Part shown: positions 51,131 to 60,230 of the stretch, one piece after another
Numbering within the stretch: the stretch's first letter is position 1
Layout: each line of letters opens with the position of its first letter
Source: B1SED10-75 sp964636865
GTDB lineage: Bacteria; Bacillota; Dethiobacteria; DTU022; PWGO01
Direction of reading: 5' to 3'
Length of the DNA stretch: 64,000 bases
Assembly: GCA_964636865.1 (NCBI GenBank)
Contig: CAZWVJ010000002.1
Span: forward strand, 62,001 to 126,000
Position numbers and translations under genes: made by a program
Notes under the pieces: model-generated
What the model was told of the DNA's origin: nothing
Database searches by the model: none
What the model saw: the letters and a program-made list of their open reading frames with translations, nothing else

Positions 51131-53866
51131 CTAATCCCGGAAACTTTCGCCATTTTCATCCCCACTTGTAGTTCCTTCTTTAAGGTAAGAAAGCACAAAA
51201 TTTCGCTCATCTTCTACGGAACGGATGCGCCCCTCCATAATGGCTTCCCTAAGTTTCTGCAAAATCTCGCCGTAAATAGGCCCCGGAGGAAATCCCATTT
51301 CTTTCAGGTGGTGGCCGTCCAGAGCAGGCTGCACTTTACAAAGGTGATCCCAGTATAATTGGGGAAGCTCCCTTACCCGAGAATCCGGGGCCAGGGCCCT
51401 TAATAACAGCAAAGCTTCCACCGGCAGAGGTTCCAGCAATTGATAAACCCGGGAAGGGCTCATCTGTTCTTCCGAGAGTTTTTTTATCACCCCGGGCAGC
51501 TCGCAGGCTGCCGCCACCATTCTTTGCACTTTATGACGGGAATAACCCAAACGGATTCCCAGGAATCGCACCCTTTCCGGCGGAAGCCCAAAAAAGAAAG
51601 CAGACAAATAGGTAATTTCAGGATCCGGAGTCCTTTCCCACTCTCTATTTTCCGCCCAGCGCAATGATTCCCGGGCGCTTTCCAACCTATTCCATGTGCG
51701 GTAATTAGGGCGGATGCGGGGAAATATCTGCGTTAAAATGTTGAATTCTTCCAGCCTTTGCAAAACAGCGGGAGGATTCGGTTCGCCGAAAATTAACCTT
51801 ACTTCCATGCTGAGGCGACCGCGGCTCACTTTTTTCAGCAAGCGCTTTTTCACCGCTTTTTTAAGAAAATCCACGGTTTCATCGGCCATGTAAAAATTAA
51901 ACCTCTGCTCGAAACGGATTGCCCGCAGTATACGCAGAGGATCATCCACAAAACTCAAATGGTAAAGCACGCGGATGACTCCTGCCTGCAAATCTTTTCG
52001 TCCGCCAAAAAAATCATAAACCTTTCCGAATGAGCCCGTATTTAAAGAACAGGCCAGGGTGTTAATGGTAAAATCCCGGCGAAAAAGGTCATTTTTCAAA
52101 CTGGAAGCCTCCACCTGGGGAGGAGCAGCCGGGCTTACATAAATTTCACTGCGAGCAGTAACCAGGTCAAGCCTCATGCCTTTCTCCAGAAATATGGCAG
52201 CAGTGCCGAAGGGCTCAAAAAGCTGTAATTTGCCCTGCAGTTCTTCATTCAACCGACGGGCAAAGGATAGGGCATCGGGGGTCACCGCCAGGTCAAGATC
52301 CGCGGGCAAGCTTAATCCCAGGAGCATATCACGGATACACCCGCCCACCAGATAAACCTGGCAACCTTCACTTTCCGCCGCCCGGGTGATAATATATAAA
52401 ATTTTCTGGAATTCGGCAGGCATCACCCGGCTGATAAGCAGCGTCAGGTCATCCGTTTCGGCAATATTTAAGTCTTTCCCCTGATCTTCCGCAGTTTCAT
52501 CATCTCCATCATCTTTCGGCAAACTTTGACACGGGGAATGCGATACCACAAAAGTATCATTCCTGGCCGCATCAATGTGGTATAAAGAGCGAAGAATATC
52601 TTTCCTGGTTACGATGCCCACCATCCCCTCGGCATCAACCGGATCTTCGACGATAGGTACCCGCCCGATGTTGTATTCAATCATTAAATTCCTTAGGAAG
52701 CCAACGGAAGTTTCGGGAGAAGCGGTAATAACTTTTTTGCTCATAAACGCCTTCACGGGAGCATGTTCCAGCTGGTGCTGCTGAGCTTTGTAGAGATCTT
52801 TGCGGGAAATAATACCCGCAATTTTCCTATCCTCAACCACAACCAACCCGCTATGCCCGTGGTTATCCAACAGGTCGATAGCTTCGGCTGCCCGGGCATT
52901 AATATCGATGGTCTTTACCGGAGAGGAAGCTATATCCCGGGCCCGTAAAGGAAAAGGCAGGCTCAAATGCAGGGCATCCATTAAATCCCGGCGGGCTTGC
53001 TCCAGGGACACATCTTTCAAACTTGCAGAAACCGCCCGGGGGTGCCCCTTGACTTTCCAAAAGCTCAATATTTTCAAAAGATCAATATCATCGCGGTAAG
53101 CCCGGGCTATCATATGAATTTTGTCTTCCATGCTCACCAGGCAAAAGGCAGCTTCCGCTTCTTCAATGGAAGCTATACGGTGCAGCAGTTCCGCCACCCC
53201 ATGTATATATTCTTCGGATGTAGCCAAACTGCAAAGCACTTTTCGTTGATTAATCTCCATAAATTCGCTCTGGGAAATAAGGCTTTCAAATAAAGACTTC
53301 TGGCCTGATGTCAGAGGGCTCTGGAAAAATTCCTGCACCATTTCCGTATTTATGCCCAGCCTCCACAGGTAAGCAAAAGCTTCTACATCCCGCGCGGTAG
53401 TGGTATTAAAAGCCAGGTACCCGGTATCTTCATAAATGCCCAGGGCCATAATAGTGGCTTCCAACTCCGTCAAAATTATTTCCCTATCTTTTATTTCTTC
53501 CACCAGAAGAGTGGTGGTAGCGCCTATCTCTTCCACCCTTTCCCAATCTCCGCTGATGTCATCTGCCTGATGAGGGTGATGATCATAGACGTGTATTTGT
53601 ATTTCCTTCTCCAGAAAATTCGATATATGTTTCAACCTCTGCCGCTGGCGGGTATCCACGACAACCAGCAGATTATAGGAAGGGGCCAGATAAGCCGATT
53701 CAATTAAGGGCAAAAAATCGCGATAAAGATTTATAAAGTTGCGCACGTTACTATTAAGCATGCCGGGGAGTACTATGGCGGAATCAGGGTAAATTTTCTG
53801 CGCTGCCACCGCTGAAGCCAGGGCATCAAAGTCTGCGCGGGCATGAGTAGTAATAAGGGTTTCCAT
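51131..53866 (-). CDS. DHH-CBS-CBS-tRNA nucleotidyltransferase fusion
   Basis: 911 residues from the ATG at 53866 (site GGAGGTATT). N-terminal DHH/DHHA1 phosphoesterase domain (HARADFDALASAVAA, VVVDTRQRQRL, YDHHPH; about 1-310), two CBS domains (about 315-440), and a class II poly(A) polymerase/CCA-adding domain (about 475-890) with the active YLVGGCIRDMLLGLSLPADLDL and an arginine-rich RILRAIRFEQRF helix. It repairs tRNA 3' ends. This fused form occurs where CCA addition is split into CC- and A-adding enzymes; whether this one adds CC, A or CCA cannot be told without a genome search for a second enzyme. Confidence 0.92.
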   Translation of the reverse strand: METLITTHARADFDALASAVAAQKIYPDSAIVLPGMLNSNVRNFINLYRDFLPLIESAYLAPSYNLLVVVDTRQRQRLKHISNFLEKEIQIHVYDHHPHQADDISGDWERVEEIGATTTLLVEEIKDREIILTELEATIMALGIYEDTGYLAFNTTTARDVEAFAYLWRLGINTEMVQEFFQSPLTSGQKSLFESLISQSEFMEINQRKVLCSLATSEEYIHGVAELLHRIASIEEAEAAFCLVSMEDKIHMIARAYRDDIDLLKILSFWKVKGHPRAVSASLKDVSLEQARRDLMDALHLSLPFPLRARDIASSPVKTIDINARAAEAIDLLDNHGHSGLVVVEDRKIAGIISRKDLYKAQQHQLEHAPVKAFMSKKVITASPETSVGFLRNLMIEYNIGRVPIVEDPVDAEGMVGIVTRKDILRSLYHIDAARNDTFVVSHSPCQSLPKDDGDDETAEDQGKDLNIAETDDLTLLISRVMPAEFQKILYIITRAAESEGCQVYLVGGCIRDMLLGLSLPADLDLAVTPDALSFARRLNEELQGKLQLFEPFGTAAIFLEKGMRLDLVTARSEIYVSPAAPPQVEASSLKNDLFRRDFTINTLACSLNTGSFGKVYDFFGGRKDLQAGVIRVLYHLSFVDDPLRILRAIRFEQRFNFYMADETVDFLKKAVKKRLLKKVSRGRLSMEVRLIFGEPNPPAVLQRLEEFNILTQIFPRIRPNYRTWNRLESARESLRWAENREWERTPDPEITYLSAFFFGLPPERVRFLGIRLGYSRHKVQRMVAAACELPGVIKKLSEEQMSPSRVYQLLEPLPVEALLLLRALAPDSRVRELPQLYWDHLCKVQPALDGHHLKEMGFPPGPIYGEILQKLREAIMEGRIRSVEDERNFVLSYLKEGTTSGDENGESFRD

Positions 53867-53974
53867 ACCAATACCTCCGGACACTTTAAACTTTCCTTAT
53901 TATAACATAACGGGGAAAAGAGCAAAATCAAGCGCTTTCTTGAACAACCTTATTCTTAAAGAATCATAATATTT

Positions 53975-54003
53975 TTGACTTCTTTCTCCGTAATGGTTAC
54001 GAT
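53975..54003 (+). promoter_or_regulatory. Possible promoter of the DUF3048 gene
   Basis: TTGACT, 17 bases, TACGAT, with a leader of about 160 bases. Confidence 0.45.
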
Positions 54004-54169
54004 GAATATAGTAATATTTTGCATAATCCGGCAGGCTTTATAGGCCTTTATTATATTTAGGATTTCAGCAAAGAGATAAGTATTGAAATATTTTTTATGG
54101 TTTTATCAAGCTTTTACCAAGAAGTTCATATAAATTTTTACACGTTCATATTAACAGGGGGGAATAATA

Positions 54170-55267
54170 ATGCCTGCAAAAAAGAAAAACAATAATAAGA
54201 AAAGAACCCGGACCAAAAAATTAATAATTTTGGCAGTGGTTATTTTACTACTGGGAGGGGGGAGTATTTGGGGCTACAGTTACTTTTTTTCCGCAGAAGA
54301 ACAATTGAGCCCCGAAAATTCCGACCTTACACCGGTAGAGGAAGAGGAGGAAGAAGAGGAAAAATTTATTTCTCCCTATACGGGACTTCCCATAGAAGAA
54401 GAAAATCTTTTAAAACGCCCCTTTGCCATGCTTATAGATAACCACCCCAAAGCCCGCCCTCAATACGGCATAAAGGATGCTTCCTACGTGTACGAGATCA
54501 TAGCAGAAGCCGGCATAACCCGGTTGCTTTCAATTTTTCCCCATAAAAATGACATTAATTACGGGCCTATACGCAGCCTACGCCCCTACTACGCCCACCT
54601 TTCCAGAGAACACGATGCCATTATGGCTCACTGCGGTTATTCAGAACAAACTGCCAATATAATATGGCAAGATGCCTATGCTAACATTGACGAAGGGCCC
54701 TATCCGGGCTACTATTACCGTGAACCCACCCTGGCGTCCCCGCATAACCTCTTTACCAGCATTGAGAATTTATTAAAAGGAGCGCGGGACTTTGATATTT
54801 ACCGGGAAGTAGAAGCGGAGCCGCTTTTCGAGTTCCGGGAAAACAACACCGCCGGCACGGTGGAAGAAGTAGAAATTCCCTTTAGCTCGCATAACCATGT
54901 GACTTACAAGTGGAACGACAGCCGGGAAGGCTACGAAAGATATGTTAACGGGCAACCGCACAGGGATGCTCATTATGATGAACAGATACTGGTAAATAAT
55001 ATTATCGTGCAGTACGCCGGATACAGATTCATTTCCCATGTGCATCGGAAATACGAGATTGTAGGCAGCGGAGAAGGACTGCTCATAAAAAACGGGGAGG
55101 CGGAAGAAATCACCTGGGAAAAAGAAGATTACAGCCAACAGACTAACTTTTACGGGAAAAACGGAGATCCGCTAAAAGTTTCCCCCGGCAACACCTGGAT
55201 ACACATATTATCCCCAAGAAAAGAAGCCGTTTTAACCGAAAAAGAAGAAGAAAACACCGGGGAGTAA
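54170..55267 (+). CDS. DUF3048 (YerB-like) membrane-anchored protein
   Basis: 365 residues. Lys/Arg-rich N-terminus (1-22), one membrane span (LIILAVVILLLGGGSIWGY), an acidic linker (EEEEEEEEKF), then the extracellular DUF3048 domain: SPYTGLPIEEE, RPFAMLIDNHPKARPQYGI, IAEAGITRLLSIF, IRSLRPYYAHLSREHDAIMAHCGYSEQ. The C-terminal half carries the second DUF3048 part (NGDPLKVSPGNTWIHIL). The family is widespread in Firmicutes with no known activity. Site GGGGGGAATAATA. Confidence 0.9.
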   Translation: MPAKKKNNNKKRTRTKKLIILAVVILLLGGGSIWGYSYFFSAEEQLSPENSDLTPVEEEEEEEEKFISPYTGLPIEEENLLKRPFAMLIDNHPKARPQYGIKDASYVYEIIAEAGITRLLSIFPHKNDINYGPIRSLRPYYAHLSREHDAIMAHCGYSEQTANIIWQDAYANIDEGPYPGYYYREPTLASPHNLFTSIENLLKGARDFDIYREVEAEPLFEFRENNTAGTVEEVEIPFSSHNHVTYKWNDSREGYERYVNGQPHRDAHYDEQILVNNIIVQYAGYRFISHVHRKYEIVGSGEGLLIKNGEAEEITWEKEDYSQQTNFYGKNGDPLKVSPGNTWIHILSPRKEAVLTEKEEENTGE

Positions 55268-55330
55268 AGAAGAATATCCGGCTTTTGGAATGTAATTCCT
55301 CTCATTGTTCTCATTACTACAATAATAAAA

Positions 55331-55372
55331 AAGTGAGGGCCCCTTAAAAATACTTTAATGGGACCCTCACTT
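55331..55372. terminator. Bidirectional terminator between the DUF3048 gene and the pilus operon
   Basis: AAGTGAGGG paired with CCCTCACTT. T-runs on both strands, stronger on the minus strand, so it closes the pilus operon. Confidence 0.85.
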
Positions 55373-55438
55373 AATATCAGTTATTTTTCCGAAATATGCT
55401 TACGCTTTGACCGGTGTGAACCGGCTTTTTTCTTCAGA

Positions 55439-56020
55439 TCAGTCTTCTTCCGGATCAGGCAGGGCAGGCTTTACATAGTAGATGGAACTTGCTGATAAAT
55501 TCACTTCGCCTTCATCGACTTCAATACCTAAACCCATGTCGCCTTTTTCCAAATTATTAAGGAGAAAAAGGTCGTCATTGCTGTATTCTTCTTCTCCTGC
55601 CCTGGTAACAACCTCATATGCCAAAACTACTCTTTTATCATCCTCATCTTCTTCACCTTCATAACCTTCAATAGATATGGTTACCTCGGTAATGACACCG
55701 TCGCTGGTCATCTGCCAGTTATTAGCCCACAGATGGCCGTCATTTAATTCCAGTTCGTAAATTTCTCTATCGCCGTGGTAATTATCTTCCTCGGAAATGA
55801 AAACAGCGTTGCGGAGTTCGTTTCTTAACCCGTTCTCCACCTGTCTTACATTTTGCTGAAGGCGCGCCCTGTAGGTTCCGGCCTCGTAGCTTAGCACCCC
55901 GGAAGAAAACAAAGCATATCCCAACAGCAATACAATCAACAATATAACCATGGCCACCAAAAGTTCCACCAGGGTAAAACCTTTATTGTCATTAAGTATC
56001 TTATTAATCATCTTAATCAT
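55439..56020 (-). CDS. Type IV pilus minor pilin, PilW-like
   Basis: 193 residues from the ATG at 56020 (AGGGGTG upstream). Class III signal NDNKG|FTLVELLVAMVILLIV, cleaved after Gly by prepilin peptidase, followed by a helix and a beta-rich acidic domain. YxxARLQQNVRQVENGLRNELR after the helix is typical of PilW/PilJ-type minor pilins. Last gene of the riboswitch-controlled operon; it overlaps the PilV-like gene. Confidence 0.85.
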   Translation of the reverse strand: MIKMINKILNDNKGFTLVELLVAMVILLIVLLLGYALFSSGVLSYEAGTYRARLQQNVRQVENGLRNELRNAVFISEEDNYHGDREIYELELNDGHLWANNWQMTSDGVITEVTISIEGYEGEEDEDDKRVVLAYEVVTRAGEEEYSNDDLFLLNNLEKGDMGLGIEVDEGEVNLSASSIYYVKPALPDPEED

Positions 56021-56480
56021 CGGGTTCACCCCTGACGAACGAAGTTAGCTTTTCATAATCATCTCCCTGGTCATAAAAAACCACTATTGTTAGCTCATAA
56101 CCGACTACTGCAGTATATTCATCGCCATCAACATCAATTGGGGTAGAAGGCTCAATGGCAAAGTTAAAATCTTTATCTGCGGGCTTTTCATCATAGTCAT
56201 AAAGCTCATCAATATCATCAACGTAGTTACCATTTTTCTCTTCCAGCAGATCCTTCAAGCCGTCATAATCAGGGTAAGAAAAAGGCTGCCGGGTATAAGC
56301 TTCTTCCATCTTGTCCGAAGCCAGGGTCATAGCCCGGTCTGCTTCTCCATGGAAAAATATATTGCCCACAGTAGTGCCAAAAACCGGCAAAAAGATTATA
56401 GCCAGCAACACTATTAATACTATGGCCACCAGGACTTCGACGATGGTAAAACCACTCTGTTCCTTTATTAAGCTATACAT
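56013..56480 (-). CDS. Type IV pilus minor pilin, PilV-like
   Basis: 155 residues with prepilin signal KEQSG|FTIVEVLVAIVLIVLLA, then a short acidic domain (DRAMTLASDKMEEAYTR). PilV/GspI-like minor pilins help to prime pilus assembly. The small size and its place between PilX-like and PilW-like genes fit a minor-pilin tip complex. Confidence 0.85.
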   Translation of the reverse strand: MYSLIKEQSGFTIVEVLVAIVLIVLLAIIFLPVFGTTVGNIFFHGEADRAMTLASDKMEEAYTRQPFSYPDYDGLKDLLEEKNGNYVDDIDELYDYDEKPADKDFNFAIEPSTPIDVDGDEYTAVVGYELTIVVFYDQGDDYEKLTSFVRGEPDD

Positions 56481-56511
56481 AACATCACCCTTTCAAAGAG
56501 TGAAAAAAGTT

Positions 56512-57651
56512 TTATTTAAGCCATAAGTGCCTATGGAAAGTATTTGCCTGCTCTAATATTTCTTCGATGTTCTCAAAGGCGCCTTGCATCAGAAGATGTG
56601 GATTAAACGTAAATCCTTCACCATCTCCACCTCCGGAAACATCGAAATTATGACAGATTACGCCGCCGTAAACGCTAGCAGTACCTTGCCAATCGAAATC
56701 CGTGTAGGGTGCGTAAATAAACAAGTCTCCCTCGGCAGTTCCGTGAAAAGTTGAATTTTCTATGTCTTCTTCTAAATAAACAATCGTGCCGGCGTTACCT
56801 TCAACTGTAAATCCAGCGTTCCCTCCTACCCTGAATTCATTCTCCACCTTAAGATGGAGAATTCCGTCACCGGAGACTGTTATTTGATCATTTCCAGTGA
56901 GATTCACACCTGTCGTCTTAACATGCATATCTCCATCTACCTCAATGTCTATGCTTTCATCAAAAGCCTCGTAATAACCTTCCTCGTTTATTACCGGGGG
57001 ATCGGGTAGAGGATCCGGACCGTCAAAATCAAACTTATCTTTATCAACAACAAAAATATCATCCTCAGTCAGCCCGACAAACTCTTCGTAATCTTCCGGT
57101 GGATCAACTGAAGGACTCCACTCCACTTCATGATTACTGCCGATCAAGGCATCCACCAGAACTCTGTCTAGTGATAATGCTTCTTCTGCCGAAAAATTAA
57201 AAATAGAGTAGTCGAATAGGGTCCGCGGGACTCTTAGTTCCAGTTCGGCAGTGTCGGGGATACCTTTAAATTCACCTTTGGAAGTAATTATGACGCTGTT
57301 TTCGCGAATGTCGTACTCGATCTCCTCTAAAGAACCGGTTTCCGATTCAAAATTAAGGTCACGGGGAGCGTTATTTATAAACTCTACAAACTCGTCATCT
57401 TCCCTCAAGTCATCTTCTGCCTCTGCCAGGTCAAAGTTCTTTACAACGTAGTCCGAAGCGGCCTCCGCGCCGGAACGGGCCACAAAATAAGCCTGGCTCA
57501 TGTCCGCGTGATTGGCAGAAAGCCTTGCTTCCGTACCCACCACAAAAAACAGCACCGGCGTAATAATTATTAACGTCAGAAATATCAGCATTACCGTGAT
57601 TATAGCCGCTCCTTCTTCATTTTTCCAAATTGACCTCATGTTAAAGATCAT
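56512..57651 (-). CDS. PilX-like pilus assembly protein, copy 2
   Basis: 379 residues. The N-terminus NEEGAAIITVMLIFLTLIIITPVLFFVVGTEARLS is the PilX-type leader and helix. After the helix (SQAYFVARSGAEAASDYV) come an acidic domain and a beta-helical C-terminus (GNAGFTVEGNAGTIVYLEED, FIYAPYTDFDWQGTASVYGGVICHNF) like the DUF7305 fold of pilus-associated proteins. Close paralogue of the gene upstream (both end FENIEEILEQANTFxRHLWLK). Start site GGGAGGG. Confidence 0.82.
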   Translation of the reverse strand: MIFNMRSIWKNEEGAAIITVMLIFLTLIIITPVLFFVVGTEARLSANHADMSQAYFVARSGAEAASDYVVKNFDLAEAEDDLREDDEFVEFINNAPRDLNFESETGSLEEIEYDIRENSVIITSKGEFKGIPDTAELELRVPRTLFDYSIFNFSAEEALSLDRVLVDALIGSNHEVEWSPSVDPPEDYEEFVGLTEDDIFVVDKDKFDFDGPDPLPDPPVINEEGYYEAFDESIDIEVDGDMHVKTTGVNLTGNDQITVSGDGILHLKVENEFRVGGNAGFTVEGNAGTIVYLEEDIENSTFHGTAEGDLFIYAPYTDFDWQGTASVYGGVICHNFDVSGGGDGEGFTFNPHLLMQGAFENIEEILEQANTFHRHLWLK

Positions 57652-57786
57652 TTAATATACCCTCCCAAGTTAGTTTTTAAACTTAACTAAATATTTTACA
57701 AAATATAAAGAAACTTCAAATTTATTATATCACGGTACTGCCAACATCTGTCAAGTTAATTTTTTGCTTTTTTTCTTTTTTATTTT

Positions 57787-57818
57787 GCACGGGGGCTGAT
57801 TTAAAACCGCCCCCGTGC
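57787..57818. other. Strong hairpin between the two PilX-like genes
   Basis: GCACGGGGGC (57787-57796) paired with GCCCCCGTGC (57809-57818), 10 perfect pairs. On the minus (operon) strand it is followed by A-rich, not T-rich, sequence, so it is unlikely to stop transcription there. It may stabilise or mark processing of the operon mRNA. Confidence 0.6.
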
Positions 57819-57865
57819 CTTTTCGCCGTGCTGCTCTATGCAGTAATTTTTTCCTTAAAGGTCAG

Positions 57866-58999
57866 TTACTTCAGCCATAGATGCCTTTGGAAAGTATTTG
57901 CCTGCTCCAATATTTCCTCGATGTTTTCAAAAGCCCCCTGCGCCAAAAGATCGGGATCGTGTATTACCTCAGCGGTGTTAGAACCTCCGTCAACATGAAA
58001 ATTGTCGCAGATTATACCGCCGGTGATTGTTTGATTACCAGCGCCGCTCCAATGGAAATCCGTGTAAGGGCCGTAAACAAAAGCATCGAGTACAGGTCCA
58101 CCTTGATGTTCTGCCACATCTATATGTACGTCTTCATCTTCCAGGAAATAGATGATAATGCGGGCATCTTCTTTGGCTAAAATTTCGGGATTGCCTGACA
58201 TATTGAATTCATTTTCCACCAACAGGTGCAAGACGCCATCACCGCCCGCCTCAATGACTGTATTTCCGCCAATGTTTAAGCCCGCAGTCCTGATATGTAA
58301 ATCACCATCTACTTCAAAGCGCACATCGTCTTCCAGGGCTTCGTAGTAGTTTTCTTCGTCCACAACAGGCGGGTTTCCGGGTGGTAACGGCCGCGGGATG
58401 CCATCCCCATCGGGAAAATCACTTAGATCAATAATGGGAATGTCGTCTTCGGTGATACCGGCATATTCATCGTATTCATCCGGGCCATCCCGGGAATCAC
58501 TCCATTCCACTTCATGGTTACTGCCGATTATGGCATCTACCAGAATCCTGCCCAAACTCAGCGGTTCTTCTTCCGACATATTAAATATGGCGTAGTCAAG
58601 TATAGACCTGGGATTTATTATCTGCAGTTTGGCAGTATCTTGTAAGTCGTTAAATTCTGCAGCACAGGTAATGGTTATAATTCTTTCACCGACGACATAA
58701 TCTATCTCTTTTAGAGAGCCATTTTCCAGATCTATCTCGGGCTGCGGAGCATTTTCTAAAACTTCCCCCAGATCTTCTTCGCCTTCGGGTTCAAAGTTTC
58801 GGATTATATAATCCGAAGCGGCTTCCGCCCCCGAGCGGGCAAGATAGTGCGCCTGCTTCATATCCGCGTGGTTAGCCGAAAGCCTTGCCTCCGAACTTGT
58901 GGTAAAGAACAATACTGGTGTTATTATCAACAGAACCAGCATTATCAACATTACCGTAATAATAGCCGCACCTTGCTCTTGCGTCCATAATGTCCGCAT
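57866..58999 (-). CDS. PilX-like pilus assembly protein, copy 1
   Basis: 377 residues. Leader and helix EQGAAIITVMLIMLVLLIITPVLFFTTSSEARLS, then KQAHYLARSGAEAASDYIIRN, an acidic middle and a beta-helical end (FVYGPYTDFHWSGAGNQTITGGIICDNFHVDGGSN). First gene of the minor-pilin operon. Its AAAGGAGGTGA ribosome site can be masked by TCACCTC 25 bases upstream, within the expression platform of the c-di-GMP riboswitch. The likely role is at the pilus tip or in assembly; a surface-binding role is possible. Confidence 0.83.
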   Translation of the reverse strand: MRTLWTQEQGAAIITVMLIMLVLLIITPVLFFTTSSEARLSANHADMKQAHYLARSGAEAASDYIIRNFEPEGEEDLGEVLENAPQPEIDLENGSLKEIDYVVGERIITITCAAEFNDLQDTAKLQIINPRSILDYAIFNMSEEEPLSLGRILVDAIIGSNHEVEWSDSRDGPDEYDEYAGITEDDIPIIDLSDFPDGDGIPRPLPPGNPPVVDEENYYEALEDDVRFEVDGDLHIRTAGLNIGGNTVIEAGGDGVLHLLVENEFNMSGNPEILAKEDARIIIYFLEDEDVHIDVAEHQGGPVLDAFVYGPYTDFHWSGAGNQTITGGIICDNFHVDGGSNTAEVIHDPDLLAQGAFENIEEILEQANTFQRHLWLK

Positions 59000-59070
59000 T
59001 ACAAGTCACCTCCTTTTTCCAGCAAACCTGCCGATTGAGGTGAATGGCACAAGGTGCATGCATATAAGTA

Positions 59071-59172
59071 TAACCTGTTTCGGCAACCTGGCGATCTTAG
59101 CCCTTACAGGACCTTAGACCCATGGTTTTGCGCCCCACTCTTTCGAGTAGTTTGCCTTTATCGGTCAGGTTT
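59071..59172 (-). ncRNA. Cyclic-di-GMP-I (GEMM-I) riboswitch of the pilus operon
   Basis: Minus-strand core: GGCAAACTACTC, GAAA loop, GAGTGGGGCGCAAAACCATGG, GGTCTAAGGTCC, second hairpin, GCCAGGTTGCCGAAACAGGTT. P1 is AACCTG (59166-59171) with CAGGTT (59072-59077). It lies 70 bases upstream of the first PilX-like gene. Downstream, ATCGGCAGGTTTGCTG (59020-59035) can pair with the 5' flank of P1, and TCACCTC (59037-59043) with the ribosome site. c-di-GMP riboswitches before pilus genes are known in Clostridia. Confidence 0.94.
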
Positions 59173-59399
59173 TGCTGCATAGTTAATATTAGCTTTCACT
59201 TCATGAACAGATGCCCAATAACTTCCCCTGTTATTGAAAACAACTACAACCACGTTCGAGTGCATCTAACTACTGCTTGCACGAAAACTTTTTTAATGAT
59301 TACGGGCTTTTAACCCGTGACTCTTTTCCCTCCTTTCCTGGCCGGCCCGGTTTGTTTACTCAAGCCGGATTATTTAATCTTTAGGCATCTTTCATTTTC
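59173..59399 (-). other. Leader between promoter and pilus riboswitch
   Basis: About 220 bases with no coding frame. It holds a small hairpin (ACGGG/CCCGT, 59302-59318) and a strong GGAAAGGAGGG stretch (59327-59337) with no usable start codon after it. Confidence 0.4.
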
Positions 59400-59428
59400 A
59401 TTATACAACAAATGTTTTATTTTTGCAA
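59400..59428 (-). promoter_or_regulatory. Sigma-A promoter of the pilus operon
   Basis: Minus-strand TTGCAA, 17 bases, TATAAT, about 230 bases before the riboswitch. Confidence 0.65.
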
Positions 59429-59667
59429 ACATTTTTATAATTAAAAATTTTTATTAGGTAATTGGGGAGTTAATTGACAAGGTAAATGCCCCGGGAGGAT
59501 ACCTAAAACTTTTTTACGGGTGGCAAAAAAAACTGGCTTACAAGTAAGTAAAGCACCAATGAGAAGCAATGAGGATCAATGGTCATTTATCTTATTAGAT
59601 GGTTAAGTAAAGATTTACCCAATTCATCTCTAGCCTGTAGAGGCAGGAAAAATCTTAGCATTACAAA

Positions 59668-60003
59668 CTAAAATCTCCAGAGGTGGATAACAAAGTAGAT
59701 CATTAAGCTTAAATAAGCCCCAAAAGTAAACCAGGTATAATATAAAATCCTATTTCCCACACCGTAGCGAAGCCACCAGACAAAATAAAGCAAAAGGGGA
59801 ATTATTACGAGCTTAACCAGAGGGAAATAGGGCGTGCCTTCAATTAAGCCCATGACCGGGTTCAGTTCCCGATAACCTGCCAGAAGGAATATTTCAGTAA
59901 GCAGGTAGTCGAGAACATTGAATACAGCAACGCCGAACAGTAAGCACCTAAATATTCTTTCTTCGTATGCATTTAACCAAACTTTTCTCATTAATTTTCT
60001 CAT
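59668..60003 (-). CDS. DUF5658-like small membrane protein
   Basis: 111 residues with three membrane spans (about 17-40, 62-80, 88-108). It matches the DUF5658 pattern: FGVAVFNVLDYLLTEIFLL, GYRELNPVMGLIEG, and a Lys in the next span (PLVKLVIIPLLL). Function unknown; such proteins often lie near pilus and surface genes. It is encoded between two pilin units and may be co-transcribed with the pilin gene upstream. Confidence 0.7.
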   Translation of the reverse strand: MRKLMRKVWLNAYEERIFRCLLFGVAVFNVLDYLLTEIFLLAGYRELNPVMGLIEGTPYFPLVKLVIIPLLLYFVWWLRYGVGNRILYYTWFTFGAYLSLMIYFVIHLWRF

Positions 60004-60085
60004 TAATTTGGGTAAGCACCCCCTAATTTTATCGGGCTTGTGTGTATAAATTAGAAATAAATATTATATGACCTCATGCGCATAT

Positions 60086-60117
60086 AACCCCTGCCACTAT
60101 TATAACAGGCAGGGGTT
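60086..60117 (-). terminator. Hairpin after the pilin gene, possible terminator
   Basis: AACCCCTGCC paired with GGCAGGGGTT; no long T-run follows, so it may stop transcription only partly or protect the pilin mRNA end. Confidence 0.5.
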
Positions 60118-60230
60118 ATATAAACAAATATAAACCTTAATAATTCTTAAAAGTTATTATTATAAGAAGCTATAGCAGTGAATACGTGTATGCTAAAACT
60201 GATAAATGGGCGCCGGCAAACATTTAATTA

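Noticed and set aside
57787..57818. Terminator of the first PilX-like gene
   Set aside because: The stem is strong but is followed by A-rich, not T-rich, sequence in the direction of the operon.
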